A DNA stretch of 64,000 bases from Podarcis raffonei (taxonomy: Eukaryota; Chordata; Lepidosauria; Squamata; Lacertidae): positions 1,932,001 to 1,996,000 of the forward strand of contig NC_070619.1 of NCBI RefSeq assembly GCF_027172205.1, given 5' to 3'. This document shows, piece after piece, positions 1 through 11,599 of the stretch. Below the pieces are notes generated by a model, which saw only the letters and a program-made list of their open reading frames with translations, was not told where the DNA came from and did not search any database. Positions within the stretch are counted from its first letter, which is position 1, and each line of letters starts with the position of its first letter. A program made the position numbers and the translations under genes.

Positions 1-257
1 GTTTCACATCCCAGAAATCTTTTGCCCAATGTGAGACTCAAACCTGAAATCTGCTCACATTTAGCCACTGTGTGTGTTTTTGTGTGATTGTGTGTGATTG
101 TCACCTCCCTCTAACAGCAAACTCGGGTGCTGCGGGCTGACAGCTTTCTAACCGCTGGAGGGAAGGACCCATCTCTCTCAACAGATGGATAAAAGAGGGC
201 TTTTCAGCAGGGGTAGTGGGTACAAACGAAATCATAGAATTGCAGAAGAGTTGTAAG

Positions 258-604
258 CAGGGCCGGATTTAGGTTTGGTGAGGCCCTCAGCTCCTGAAGA
301 TAATGGGGCCCTTGATATGTCCAGCTGTCCTGTGTCAACAACAAATTGTCACTGTTTTTTGTGTTGAATATATGCTATATGGTAATTTATGGACCACATA
401 GGTATCTAAAGTCATTTGCACATAACAAATAGAAGCCTACACAACACAAAACACTGTTGCTGTATGTAGGTTTTATTTTATTTGTTTTTTATCTTATATT
501 TTGGAAATGTACATCCAGGTTTTTTTCCTTTAATTTTTTGGGGGGGCCCCAAGAGAGGGGCCCTAAGCTATAGCTTGTTTAGCTTATATGTAAATCTGGC
601 ACTG
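258..604. mobile_element. hAT-like non-autonomous element inside CR1
   Basis: Terminal inverted repeats CAGGGCCGGATTTA and TAAATCTGGCACTG, 12 of 14 matching. Flanks gttgtaag and gttggaag form an 8-bp duplication (7/8) of the CR1 sequence it entered. No transposase coding. Confidence 0.7.
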
Positions 605-860
605 GTTGGAAGGGACCCCAAGAGTCATCTAGTCCAACCCCCTGGAATACAGGAATCTCAGCTAAAGCATCCATGACAGACGGCCGCCCAACCTCTGCTT
701 AAAAACCTCCTGAGGAAGGCTCATACTGTTAGAAAGTTTTTCCTGATGTTTAGCTAGAATCTCCTTTCTTGTAACTTGAAGTCGTGGGTTCGAGTCCTAC
801 CCTCCAGAGCAGGAGAAAACAAGCTTGCTCCATCTTCCAGGCGACACCCAGCTGCTGCTG
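605..860 (-). mobile_element. CR1 LINE 3' fragment
   Basis: Reverse complement of the CR1 ORF2 end and 3' UTR (gttggaagggacc, ccaaccccctg, then aacctctgcttaaaaacctcc). Its 3' terminus is the split piece at 230-257. Confidence 0.8.
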
Positions 861-2137
861 CTGCTAAATTTCGGTGGGTCCACTCTGAGGAAGGGTGTCC
901 CTTTAGAGGGAAAAGGCATCTGGGCGAAAGATTCCTGCATAGCAGGGGGGTGGGCCAGATGACCCTCGTGGCCCCTTCCAATAATTCTATCATCCCATGA
1001 TTTTGAAGCTGCGTGCTGGAAAATTCAGGACAGATAAACGAAAAGGCCTTTGGCTGACCACTGTGAGAAGAGGCTGCTGGACCAGATGGGCCGCTGGCCT
1101 GATCCTGCAGGCTCTCCTGATGTGCTCATTTAATGCCGTGTGAGGCTGTGAACACAAGAAAGGAGGAGGCGGCTGTGCATCTGGAGGACAGCTTTGAGCT
1201 CAGAGCCCATCTGGGCTTTGACAGGAGGCAGCCAGCTGCATCCAAAGAGGAGAATTAAGGCTCTCACAATGCTGCTTTTCTGATGCACCAGCACATCTAG
1301 GGCCACCCACGCACACCTGACGGACGTGCGAAAGATCACACACTTCGCACGAGACAGGGGCAGGAGGCCTGCCTCTTTCCAGGGTTACAGGGAACCCGGT
1401 CCATGGAGGTGGCCTCAAGGGCCAGATAGAGAGGTGTGGAGGGCCACACACCCACCCCTCCTGCCAGGCTGCTGTGGCTCACAGGCTCTCTGGGGCAGCA
1501 GTCTGACTGAATCTTGAGATGGTTGGTTTGAGCCCCAGTTGGTCAAAAGATTTCTGTTGGACTCGATGACCCTCGTGGTCCCTCTACAATTCTATGATTC
1601 TATGCTAAGAAGATAGGAAGTGACCTCTCTTTCCCCGAGACCAGTGGGATCTGTTAGAGTCTTAGAATCATAGACTTGTAGAGTTGGAAGGGACTCCAAA
1701 GGTCATCTAGGCCACCCCCTGCAATGCAGGAATCCAAACTGAAGCATCCATGACAGATGGCCATCTGTATGGCCGCAGGCTGGCTGGACCAATGGTCAGA
1801 GTCAAAAGGCAGCTTCAGGGTGGCAGAGGTTTACATCAGGGGTGGAGTGCCTCAGGGCCAGGATCCCAGTTGCGGCTCTCACAGCCTCGCCGAGTGGCCC
1901 TCACTGGATTCCCATCAGGCTGCACCCCCTCTCGCTCAGTAGAAGGCAGCTCCCTGTGTTGCTGTTCAAAATCACAATAATGAGGTCTAGGACCTTAGCT
2001 TTGTTTTTAAAGTTGCAGTTAGACCAGAGGGGGGAGCCACAAATGCATGGCCACTGGGGCTCTGTGTGGGACACACCCCTTCTCTCAAGGCCAGCCCCCC
2101 TCTAAAATGGGTCTCCTCTTTCCTCCTCCCCATACAG

Positions 2138-2251
2138 ATATTGACGACTGCTTGTCCAGCCCCTGCCAGAACGGAGGAACCTGCATTGATGAGATCAATT
2201 CCTTCGTCTGCCTTTGCCTGCCCAGCTACGGAGGTAGCCTCTGCGACCGAG
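2138..2251 (+). CDS. NCAN: NCAN exon: second EGF-like, calcium-binding
   Basis: 114-nt exon between acceptor catacag and donor gtgaga, phase 1 at both ends. It encodes six cysteines in EGF spacing with an N-terminal D-I-D-D calcium-binding pattern and ends SLCDR, as in lectican EGF 2. Confidence 0.95.
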
Positions 2252-2611
2252 GTGAGAGCGGGGAGCCCCTTCCCTCTGCCCCAGCCTCTCTTCCATGAAA
2301 ATAGGGGCATCCTATTCTACACCAGGAAGCTTCTCCCGTGTTTGATCCATAGCTGTCAAATTTCCCCTTTTCTTGCGAGGAATCCTATTCGGAATAAGGG
2401 AATTTCCCTTAAGAAAAGGAAAAAGTTGACAGCTATGGTTTGATCTTGTTGCACACATAGACGTCATATGCACATCAACATAGGTCACCTTGTGTTGTAC
2501 AGGGAAAATGTGGGAGGGAAGGGATCAACACCTTCCACAGATAAATGGAATGAAATAAGATTTTGGCTAGTAAGCTGCCTTGGGGCCCTGTCAGGGAAAA
2601 AGGCAGAATAA

Positions 2612-2652
<41 letters not shown>

Positions 2653-5600
2653 ATAGTAATAATTATTATATATAGTAATAATAATTACTATAATTACTAT
2701 AATAAGGAAAGAAGATTCCACCTAAACATTAGGAAGAACTTCCTGACAGTAAGAGCTGTTCGACAGTGGAATTTGCTGCCAAGGAGTGTGGTGGAGTCTC
2801 CTTCTTTGGAGGTCTTTAAGCAGAGGCTTGACAACCATATGTCAGGAGTGCTCTGATGGTGTTTCCTGCTTGGCAGGGGGTTGGACTCGATGGCCCTTGG
2901 GGTCTCTTCCAACTCTATGATTCTATGATTCTATGAATAATAATAATAATAATGGAAACTGTGAGAATGCTCAGACAGTCAATTCTATTGAACTTAATGG
3001 TACTTAGTTATGAGTAAAAATGCTTAGGATCACAGTGTAAGGCTGCCCAGTCTTGACGCAGTTACCTGGGAGCAAGCTCTATTGAATACAGTGGGACTTA
3101 TTTCTGAGTAGACAGTGCAATAAAGGAATCAACACTCCCTGTATTTCCTAAGAAATGGCTGGCTGCAGAAGCATTGCAGTTAAAGTAGACTGGTGACATT
3201 TTCCTTCAAAATTATAGGAAGGGCTTCGCATGCCAGCTTCACTGTCCACTTCATTTGGTGTGGAAATTTTCTTTTCAGGATAAGCACACGGCCCCCAGCC
3301 CCTCTCTCCAGGCCATACTTCCTGGCCACAGGCCACACCCCTTCTCCCTAAGCCACGCCCCCTCACCTGCCCTGCTTCTCACCTTCCTTGAGCATCAGAA
3401 GCCAGCCTACGGTGAAATTGACGTTTGTTGCAAATGTCAAATTTAATTAATATTTTTTAAAAATCATTTTTATTGATTTTCCAGTAAAAAACATCCAGTT
3501 AATATATCCAATCATAACACTCCAATTAAAATAAAAAACTAAAATAAAAGAAGACCAAATTATAGTCCAAAATATATTTATTAATTTTTCGGAGCTCCCC
3601 ACAGTCGGGATCTCTGAAGCAAATCTCCACACCTTATTCCTGCTTCTCCTCGTTGTTTCCATAATTTCCACATCTCAATTTTAACGCTTCATAATTCTTT
3701 GTCCCTGAGTCCACAATTCTCAATTATGTGAAACATCTTATACTTTCATCCGTCGAATACAGCTTTGTTAATATATATTTTTCCAACTGTCTTTTTATCA
3801 GCGCAGCTAAATTTATTTAATAATAATACATATTTTAATCAAGAAGAAGAAGAAGAAGTTTCCCCCCTTCCCACGCTCCCTCCTCTAATCGCCCACAGGG
3901 TGCCCACGCTTCGCCTTAGACGAGTGTCAACTCTCAGGGCTCCTCTGCCGATTCTCACTCTCCTTTCTCTCCCGCTCAGACACGGAGGGCTGCGACCACA
4001 ACTGGAACAAGTTCCAGGGCCACTGCTACCGCTACTTTGCCCACCGACGCTCCTGGGAGGACGCAGAGAGGGATTGCCGCCACCGGTCGGGTCACCTGAC
4101 CAGCATCCATTCATGGGAGGAGCACAACTTCATCAATAGTAGGTTGGCAGTCCAGGGGTGGGGGTTGAGGAGAAGGAGGTGCCCCAGGGCTGGCGGGCAG
4201 GGGGAAGAATCCCAAGCAAGAGCGTGCTTTAATTATTTTCAAAAGAATGTATAAATCACTTAATCAAGTACAGTCATACCGCTTGTTACGTTTACTTCAG
4301 TGAATCTCAACCCGCGGCACGCGCAGACGAGGGTTGCGTTCTGCTCATGTTGCGAACAGGGCTCCAGAACGGATCCCGTTCGCAACCAGAGGTACCACTG
4401 TACTAGTCGTTTTATTACGGTCAATGACCAGTATCAAAGCAAAGGACATCAATTGCAGAAAAGCGCATGGGGACCATGTTTCTAGCAATGCTCATTCGCT
4501 ATACAAAAATTCTTTAGATAGAAAAGAGACTGTTCTACCATTGAAATTATTTGAAGCAAAGTCCCTCTTATATGGTGCCCAGCTAGGTCTCTTTCCTAAT
4601 TTGACGTCCTAAGAGCACATAGAATCTAAATTTCTAAAATCGCTTAATCAATTTCCTTTTTTAAAAAAAATGGGTCAATCAACAATCAATCAATCAATCA
4701 ATCAATCTCCAAACAGTGTACCATTGGGAATCTCACAGGCAGGGCATGTGAGGAAATAGACCTTCTCTAGCAAATATCATGACAGAATCGTAGAGTTGGA
4801 TCCCAAGGCAGAACACTGAACTATTGAGAGGCATAGGCTGGCTTCGCGGTTTTCCCCGCATCGTGAATTTTTATTTTTAGTACTGTTTTTATTTATTTTC
4901 ATGGTGCAGAAGATAAGTTTTGAGAAAACAATGGTTACAACAGTAAGCAACAGGTAGCTTTTCGCATTGCACACACATCATGATTCGTGAATATTGCCAT
5001 TTCAAAAATTATGGAACTGGTATCACGAAATGGACTTCAAACCTGTTTGGGGTGATATATCGATATATCGCCCAGCCCTCGCAGCTGCCTAGACCTCGTT
5101 GCTGGATGCAAAGGTGCACCATGGCAGTTAAAGCTCCAGGACCCCCAGAATGTAGGTCTGCCCCTGGTCGTCAGTCAGATGCACCCCAGTGGGGACCCCC
5201 CCCCCGAATAGAACCTGAGCAGGACAGCAGCAATTGCACCCTTGTTGCAATTCCCAGTCAGTGGCACTTTGGAGCAGGTGTGGAAAGTAGCCGTCACAGG
5301 TAGCAGCCGTGATCTCCTTCTCCTCTGCGCCCCGTGTCCACTCGCTCCTTGTTTTCCACACAGGCTTTGGACAGGAGAACACATGGATTGGCTTGAACGA
5401 CCGCATTGTGGAGCAGGATTTCCAGTGGACAGACAACACCGGACTGGTGAGCCCAGCGGGTGGGTGGAAAGGGCAGGGGAGCCGGGCCGGCTGCCGCTGA
5501 GCTGGACGGACTGGTTAAAGACAACTATTTAAAACCTTTGAAAAAAATTAAATCAACCATAAGCCTTTTTAAAAAAAGGATTAAAACACATGTCAGCATT

Positions 5601-8600
5601 TCAACTTTGCTAAGCAAACATGTTTTTAGCAGGTGCTGAAAAGGGTACAGCAAAGCCAGCTGCCTTGTGTCAATTGGCAGGGAGTTCCAAAGTTACATTA
5701 CATTATTATTATTATTTAAAATCAAAACAAAAAAAATTCTTTCAGTTTGTTTTATCTCTTTCTCTTTTGTCCTTTCCTTGTTAAATTTGCAAATGGCACT
5801 TCAGATTTTACAAAAAGAGAGAGAAGCTGAGCAAAAGTGAAACGGAGAGATTTGCTCCTACCTGGTGGTGACGGTGACACCCGCCCTGAGTGCCTCTTTG
5901 TATTCTAGAATTAGAGAATCGCAGAGTTGGAAGGGACCTAAAAGGTCCTCTAGCCCAACCCCTGTTCTGTCGGCTTCTAACTCCTTGTCGCCCTCTGCTG
6001 TTGGCTAGCAATACGAGAACTGGCGCCAGAACCAGCCGGACAACTTTTTCGCTGGCGGTGAGGACTGCGTGGTGCTGGTGTCCCACGAGACCGGAAAATG
6101 GAATGACGTCCCTTGCAATTACAACCTGCCCTACGTCTGCAAAAAGGATACAGGTAAACTCCCTCCCCTTTCTCTGATTGGCCATTGGCGTGTGGATAGG
6201 CCCCGCCCCAGTCTCTTATTAGGTAAGAGGAGGAAGGCGGAGTTTCCAGTTTTTTCTCCAAGCAGCTCAGGGCAGCATGCATCACGTTCTCCCCCTACTC
6301 CTTTAACGCGCACAGCACCCCTACCCCTACCCTGCGAGGTAGGCTAGGCCAGTGTTTCCCAAACTTGGGTCTCCGGCTGTTTTCGGACTACAATTCCCAT
6401 CATCCCTGACCCACTAGGATGATGGGCGTTGTAGTCCAAAAACAGCCAGAGACCCAAGTTTAGGAAACACTGCTTAGGCAGTGAGAGGCAGGGAATGGCA
6501 CATATGAGCTTTGTGGCCGAAAGGGGGTTGGGATTTGAACTCTGGTCTCTTCCAACTCCTAGTCCGGCACTCTAACCACTATGCAACACTGCCTCTCTAG
6601 GATTGCTTCTGCCTGGCCCCTGTCTGTTATTGAATCTTTGTCCTGCCTGTTATGTCTCTGGTTCCGTCCCACTCCAACCTCCACCCCAGCAGGCAGCGCT
6701 GCTCAATGGTCAGGAATGAGGACATGAATGAGCATAGAATCACTGAATTGTGGAGTTGGAAGGGACCCTGAGGGTCATCTAGTCCAACCTCCTGCAATGC
6801 AGGAATATGCAGCTGTCCTGCATGGGGATCGAACCTGCAACCTTCGCCTTATCAGCACAGTGCTCTAACCAGCTGAGCAATCCCAGTTGTACAACCCATC
6901 ACCTTTTCTGTCTTGGGACTATTTGCTGCTGTTGATTTTTTTGAAATGCAGAGAGTGAATTAAAGCCGAGTTTCACATAATCAAGCCCTCTGGGATCTTA
7001 ATTTGTCTGCTTCCCGACCCACGGAAGCCATCAGCGGTGAAACATTTCCCTCTTCAAGCCCTCTCCCCAGACAACCTCAATTTCCTCTTTATTAATGTGT
7101 TCGGAAATGAAGCCGTGAGGACGGTTGAAGCCCAGGCCCACCCCATTCCTTATCTGAGAAATTGCATTAACCACAAGCTGTTCACCCAAGAAATCACAGG
7201 CTTCCGATTCTGTGGGGTGTTGGTGGGTGAGAGCTGGCAATTTCATTTCATTTGTATGTATCTTAGAGCGTTAATAGTCATTATAGGCTCTCCACAGATA
7301 TGTTTGTTATATTGGTAGGATAAATTTGCTATCTACTTATCTATGACTTTAAAATAAGTCATATATACCCACAATAAATAGATATCAGTAATATATCCAA
7401 TAAAGTAATACATGTTCAATAATCTGTTAGAATATAGTAGCACAATAAAATTAACTGTCAAAATATCAGCAAATAATAATTGGACAGAAATTCACTCTCA
7501 ACAGTTGCAGTAAATCATTATTAGTGCATCTGTTCCTGGCAAAATATCCAGCGCCAAGGTCTAATCCACAGGCCAGAGTGTCCCCCAATGCACTGTGTCC
7601 CCAAAGGAGCATCTCCACCCCTGTCATTCATCCTGGCCTTCTCAGTGGTGGCTCCCTTCCTGTGGAATGTCCTCCCATCTCCTTGACATCTGACTTGACT
7701 TGTCATCTTGACATCTCCTTGACAATATCTCCTTGACATCTGACTTTTAGAAGACATCTGAAAGTTTTAATGTTTACTTTGCTTTTATATTTTGCTGGAA
7801 ACTGCCCAGAGTGGCTGAGGCAACTCAGTTGGATGGGCAGCATATTATTATTATTATTATTTAGTTAGGTTAGGCTGAGAGGCAGCAACTAGCCCCCATG
7901 GTCACCTAGAGTGAGCCTCAAGACTGAGCAGGGATTCGAACCCTCATCCCTCCCTGGTTCTGGCTCAACACTTTAACCACTACACCACACTTCCTCTCAA
8001 AAGAGGTCTGGTGTCTTTTATGCCTGCTTATGGGTTCCTGGAGGCCTGTGATTGGACAGACAGACCTTTGGCCTCATCCTGCAGGACTCTTCTTATTCTC
8101 CTAACAAACCAACCACAGGAACATTTCCTCTTTCGATTTTGTTGTTTCTTTGGTTTGTAAGCCTCCTTGTGCATAGTAATGTGGAAAAGCAGCATACAAA
8201 TTAAAAGTGAAAGGAAAGGGAATTTCTCATGGCCTCCTCCTCTGCCCTTTTGCCCTCTCCCCTCCAGTGCTGTGTGGTCCTCCCCCCACGGTGGAGAACG
8301 CCTTCCCCATCGGCAAGAAGCGAGAGAAGTACAGCGTCCACGCCACGGTCCGCTACCAGTGCCAGGAAGGCTTCCTGCAGAGGCACGTGCCCACCATCAA
8401 ATGCCACGTCAACGGGACGTGGGACAGGCCCAGAATCGTTTGCACAAAACGTGAGTCCCCAGGGAAGCGGCTCGGGGGGGGGGCCATCGCGCATCCGACC
8501 TGAGGCTGTGTGTTCAGCATGGTTTGTTTGAGGGTCCCCATCGCCACCACCAGAGGATTCTGGGACTCATAGAATTGTAGAGTTGGAAGGGACCCCAAGG

Positions 8601-9214
8601 GTCATCCAGTCCAACCCCCTGCAATGCAGGAACCAGGGTTGGTATGAACCTCAGGGTTTGCGGCACAAAATGGCGCAAAACAAGCTCAAAACTTTGGCAC
8701 CTGTTTGGAGGGGATCCCAAATTTCAGGGTTTGTAGTTAATAAAGCTCGTGGGCTTTGCCCAGGCTTGACTTGACCTGCTCAGAAGAGACTCTGTTCATT
8801 ACTTCTCGTCCTCCATAAAGCCCCAGCAGGACTGAAGGGTGAGAGGCAGTTGTTTGGCCTCTGTTTCAGTCAGCAGCAGGAGAGAAAACATGTTGGCATC
8901 TTCCTTTACTTTGCAACTTTACAACGGGAGCTCACCCCGTTGCAGGGATTCAAACCGCTGACCTTCTGATCGGCAAGTCCTAGGCTCTGTGGTTTAACCC
9001 ACAGCGCCACCTGTGTCCTGTAACCTAGCAAAGCTTTGCAACTAAATCTCTTTTCCCGCCCCTTCGCCTTCCAGCCAGACGGTCCCACCGAATCCGCCGC
9101 CACCACCGCCGCCACCACAAGCACCACCAGCACAAATCCCGCAAGGACCGCAGGAAACACTCCAAGCAGCACCCAAAGCTGGACTGGACGGAGGAAGACG
9201 GGAACTACTTTTAA
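2138..9214 (+). CDS. NCAN: Neurocan core protein, 3' part of gene (six exons)
   Basis: Secreted chondroitin sulfate proteoglycan of the lectican family, found in brain extracellular matrix and perineuronal nets. Only the C-terminal G3 region is here: a calcium-binding EGF module (begins DIDDC), a three-exon C-type lectin domain (WND motif, [10 protein letters not shown] end), a four-cysteine sushi/CCP module, and a His/Arg/Lys-rich tail ending [10 protein letters not shown]. The joined exons (2138-2251, 3980-4138, 5364-5446, 6009-6153, 8268-8450, 9075-9214) keep frame through phases 1,1,0,1,1. The tail [10 protein letters not shown]...KSRKDRRKH matches recalled human neurocan, which separates it from brevican, aggrecan and versican. 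The hyaluronan-binding N-terminus, mucin-like region and first EGF lie to the left of the window. HAPLN4 lies convergently downstream, as in human. Confidence 0.97.
2348..2437. mobile_element. 90-bp hAT-type MITE, near-palindromic
   Basis: Perfect 12-bp inverted ends (CATAGCTGTCAA) and perfect 8-bp target duplication gtttgatc at 2340-2347 and 2438-2445. Located in the NCAN intron after the EGF exon. Confidence 0.8.
2698..2938 (+). mobile_element. CR1 LINE 3' end, young subfamily
   Basis: ORF2 C-terminus ([19 protein letters not shown]) and 3' UTR ending in attctatg repeats. Nearly identical over the shared part to the copies at 20660-21893 and 38362-38759. (AAT)n lies on both sides. Confidence 0.88.
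3443..3830 (-). mobile_element. L1-like LINE 3' UTR fragment
   Basis: A/T-rich block in the NCAN intron resembling the antisense 3' ends of the other L1-like fragments here (26520-27143, 43760-44060). No coding motif is visible in this piece, so the call is tentative. Confidence 0.45.
3980..4138 (+). CDS. NCAN: NCAN exon: C-type lectin part 1
   Basis: 159-nt exon, acceptor gctcag, donor gtaggt, phase 1/1. It encodes [20 protein letters not shown] onward to EEHNFIN and carries the first disulfide pair of the long-form lectin fold. Confidence 0.96.
4271..4400. mobile_element. TA-flanked mariner-type MITE (130 bp)
   Basis: Starts CAGTCATACC and ends GGTACCACTG, flanked by TA on both sides. Its right end is shared with the larger element at 60521-60779. 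Confidence 0.75.
4780..5090. mobile_element. MITE fragment with gatatatcgcccagccct end
   Basis: The right end near 5080 reads gatatatcgcccagccct and matches the ends of the element at 50299-50665. Superfamily not determined. Confidence 0.5.
5364..5446 (+). CDS. NCAN: NCAN exon: C-type lectin part 2
   Basis: 83-nt exon, acceptor cacacag, donor gtgagc, phase 1 to 0. It encodes the WIGLNDR motif and [10 protein letters not shown], near-identical to recalled human neurocan. Confidence 0.96.
6009..6153 (+). CDS. NCAN: NCAN exon: C-type lectin part 3
   Basis: 145-nt exon, acceptor ggctag, donor gtaaac, phase 0 to 1. It encodes [18 protein letters not shown] and the calcium-coordinating KWNDVPC, ending YVCKKDT. 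Confidence 0.96.
6350..6472. mobile_element. Palindromic MITE
   Basis: Inverted ends CAGTGTTTCCCAAACTTGGG / its complement, 23 of 24 matching, with a roughly 8-bp imperfect target duplication (ggctaggc / gcttaggc). Same class as 53090-53225 and about 58625-58735 (shared ttgtagtccaa core). Confidence 0.7.
6738..6892 (-). mobile_element. tRNA-Ile-headed SINE with CR1 tail
   Basis: Read on the minus strand: a tRNA-like head (gctcagctggttagagc, then ggttcgatcccc B box), a cagctgcatattcctgcattgcag linker and a CR1 3' tail. Related copies lie at 24925-25075, 27181-27302, 32521-32667 and 36268-36346. Confidence 0.75.
7545..7862 (+). mobile_element. L2-like LINE 3' fragment with (ATT)n tail
   Basis: Encodes the typical LINE ORF2 tail (SVVAPFLWN-like), then agaagacatctgaa and cccagagtggctg. 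It contains a local tandem expansion of ctccttgacatctgac at about 7678-7748. Confidence 0.65.
8268..8450 (+). CDS. NCAN: NCAN exon: sushi/CCP domain
   Basis: 183-nt exon, acceptor cctccag, donor gtgagt, phase 1/1. It encodes a complete sushi module with four cysteines ([30 protein letters not shown]). Confidence 0.96.
8925..9019 (-). mobile_element. Sauria SINE, tRNA-head fragment
   Basis: Reverse complement of the SINE head (gtggcgctgtgggttaaacc to ggggtgagctcccgtt). It lies 55 bp upstream of the last NCAN exon. Confidence 0.8.
9075..9214 (+). CDS. NCAN: NCAN last exon: basic/His-rich tail and stop
   Basis: Acceptor cttccag, then [11 protein letters not shown], a run of His/Arg/Lys, and [10 protein letters not shown] with TAA at 9212-9214. 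The tail is diagnostic for neurocan. The 3' UTR follows in the same exon. Confidence 0.95.
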
Positions 9215-10375
9215 TGACGGGCCTGGGAAAGAAAGCACAAGCTCCCAATTCCGCTTCCCGCCCCATCCCCCCCTTGACCTTCCTCCCCCTCCCCCACGGA
9301 TGCAATGGGTTTCCAAGTGTGTGTGAGCGAGAAAAAGATGGGAATCGTTGATGCCCCCACGTCTTCCCTCCCCTGTGGATAAATCTCTTCTGTCGGCATG
9401 TGCAAGTTTACAATGCCAGAAGATGATTTGCACCTTTTCTAAGGATCTGCAGGGGTTGCAGAAAACAGGTTTTCTTGAGTTCAGGCTACCTGAGGCAGCT
9501 CCGCTGTGCAAACCTTTATTCTGTTGAAGGCAGTCTGTCAGCATCTTTCCCTCTTTCTCCCTCTTCCTCTCTCATCCACAGGTCTTTTTTACATACACTT
9601 CTCTCTCTCTCTTTTCCTGACATCTGCTTCTCTCAAGCTCACTTTCTCTTTCTGAAAGCTTCTCCTCCCTCTCCACTTGGCTTCGGAGGAGGAGGAGAGG
9701 CCCTTTATTACCCCAGCTAATCACCTGCAGGGAACTATCCCTTCCCTCCTTCGCTACTTGCCCCTCCGCAGCAGCAGGGGGATCAGAACCACCAGCCTGC
9801 CTTACAGGGCCGTCGTCAGGGTTGCAGAGGAGGTGCTGCAAACATGCCTACCAAAGTGCTCTATCAAAGTTCATTTTGATAGCCAGCACAGGAAGAGGGG
9901 TTGGTCAGGATGGAGCCCAGATTTACCCAATCCCCCCCCCCAGGTTTTGTTGTTTGTTTGTTTGTTTGTTTGTTTACAGACTCTTTCCTGTTTCGACCTT
10001 TGGGTGTGACCCTCTTTTCCCCACCGGAAAATGATTTCCACAAATGTCACAATTGTGAGGAGTGTGTGTGTGTGTGTGTGTGTATTTCGGGGGGGGCAGG
10101 CGGGTAACCACATGGAAAGTGCTTTGTGCAACTCTTAACCCTGCCTGGGCTCCATTAGCACAGAACACCCTGAGCGCTTCTCTGCTCTTTGACATCGTAG
10201 CTCATGGCCCTCCGTCTCATTCCATGCGGCCCTCGCTCAGTGCAGCCTGCAGAGATGGCATGGAGGGTGGGCAGGTGAGAGAGAGCATGATGCAACTGTG
10301 CTGTGTCACCCAGCCCACCCATTTGGGGGGCCTGAAACCGACCCACACACTCCAAGGTGCTGCTGTGCTCCACCT

Positions 10376-10752
10376 CCATACCCTCCAACATTTCTCCAAT
10401 GAAATGAGGGACGTCCTATTCTATATAATAATTTTATTTTTTCCACCCTGCCCATCTGACTGGGTTGCTCCAGCCACTCTGGGTGGCTTCCAACAGATAT
10501 AAAAACATAATAAAAATGAAACATGAACAAACTTCCCTATCCAGGGCTGCCTTCAGATGTCTTCTAAAGGTTGCATAGTTACTTATTTTATTGGCTTGGG
10601 AATCGCATAACTCCAGACCCCCCAACATTTCTCCAGTGAAAATAGGGACGTCCTAAGGAAAAGCAGGACATTCTGGGATCAAATCAGAAACCAGGACGGC
10701 TTCTGTAAATCCGGGACTGTCCCTGGAAAATAGGAGCACTTGGAGGGTCTGC
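10376..10752. repeat. Composite repeat: ccctccaacattt element plus antisense L2-like piece
   Basis: Order: taccctccaacatttctcc start, antisense L2-like LINE end (10424-10600), then ccccccaacatttctcc to cacttggagggtctg. The same order recurs at 45522-45908. Within the inferred NCAN 3' UTR. Confidence 0.6.
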
Positions 10753-11124
10753 AACTGTCCAGCGAGTCCGATTCCCAGGGATGGCAGGAGGCGACCCAAA
10801 CAGCTCTCTTCCACCACATGTGAAGTGAGTGCCCATGTCTGCAACAGAAAACAGCCTTCCATGCAAAAATTTAGAAAGGGGGTGGGTGGTGAAATGTGTT
10901 TGTGTGAGTGTGCACACACACAAGAGAGTGTTGGGCGTGTGGCAGATGTATCCCTGATCTCTGCTGTTTCCTTGTTAACTGCAGTGTCCGGTATTCCTCT
11001 GTGTGTTTCCCCTTCTATGCCCCCTCCGCCTGTGGCATTCTCTCCCCCGCCCCCTGTGTGCAAAAAAGGGGGGGAGAGGTGTGGGGAGGAATCCTTTGGC
11101 GGTATCTGTACTGCTGGACATTTT

Positions 11125-11130
11125 AATAAA
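11125..11130 (+). terminator. NCAN poly(A) signal candidate
   Basis: AATAAA on the plus strand, followed within 40 bases by a T/GT-rich stretch (ccactgtctgtctttc) that would serve as downstream element. It is the first canonical hexamer in good context after the NCAN stop. Confidence 0.6.
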
Positions 11131-11599
11131 TTTTTTTAACAGTTCCTAAGACCACTGTCTGTCTTTCTTCCTTTCGCTCCGGGGTTGAAGCTTGCGGAAA
11201 CCTTGCGCACGGGTGTCGCACTACTCTGGGTTATGCGCCTCCATAGCACATTTGCAGCATGCAATTCAAGGCAGTCTCTTTCTCCCCTTTAAATGAAGTT
11301 TTTGTAATCAGGTCTGAGTTAGTGGGGTTGACAATGCAGGTGTTTGTGTATGTTTGGTGCATCCTTCCTCAACAGATGCCCCTGTGACTGGTGCGCAGAA
11401 ATCCTGAAATTTTAAGATAGCAGGATGCATAGGAAACACATCGAGTCAGACGGATGGTGCATTTGGCTCAGAGTTTTCCTCCACACTGACTGGCAGCAGC
11501 TCTCTGGGGTTTCAGGTGTGAGTTTACCTGGCTTACCTGGAGATGCCACTGGGGACTCTGGGTGCAAACTGGGTGATCTGCTGTCCCTTTCCCCAAAGC

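Larger units (their letters stand above)
1..2137. other. NCAN intron, repeat-rich
   Basis: No coding exon seen. It contains a CR1 3' fragment (about 230-257 and 605-860, minus) split by a hAT-like MITE (258-604), plus-strand CR1 tails at about 925-1001 and 1555-1603, and a minus CR1 tail at about 1664-1765. The first NCAN EGF exon must lie further left. Confidence 0.7.
9215..11150 (+). other. NCAN: NCAN 3' UTR (inferred extent)
   Basis: Non-coding sequence from the NCAN stop to the first good poly(A) signal. It holds CT-rich and GT-rich simple sequence, a (GT)n at about 10063-10084, and repeat fragments at 10376-10752 (ccctccaacattt element with an antisense L2-like piece). The extent is inferred; an earlier cleavage site is possible. 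Confidence 0.55.

Noticed and set aside
2138-9214. Brevican or aggrecan instead of neurocan
   Set aside because: The His/Arg-rich tail ending EEDGNYF and the HAPLN4 neighbour fit neurocan. Brevican neighbours HAPLN2.
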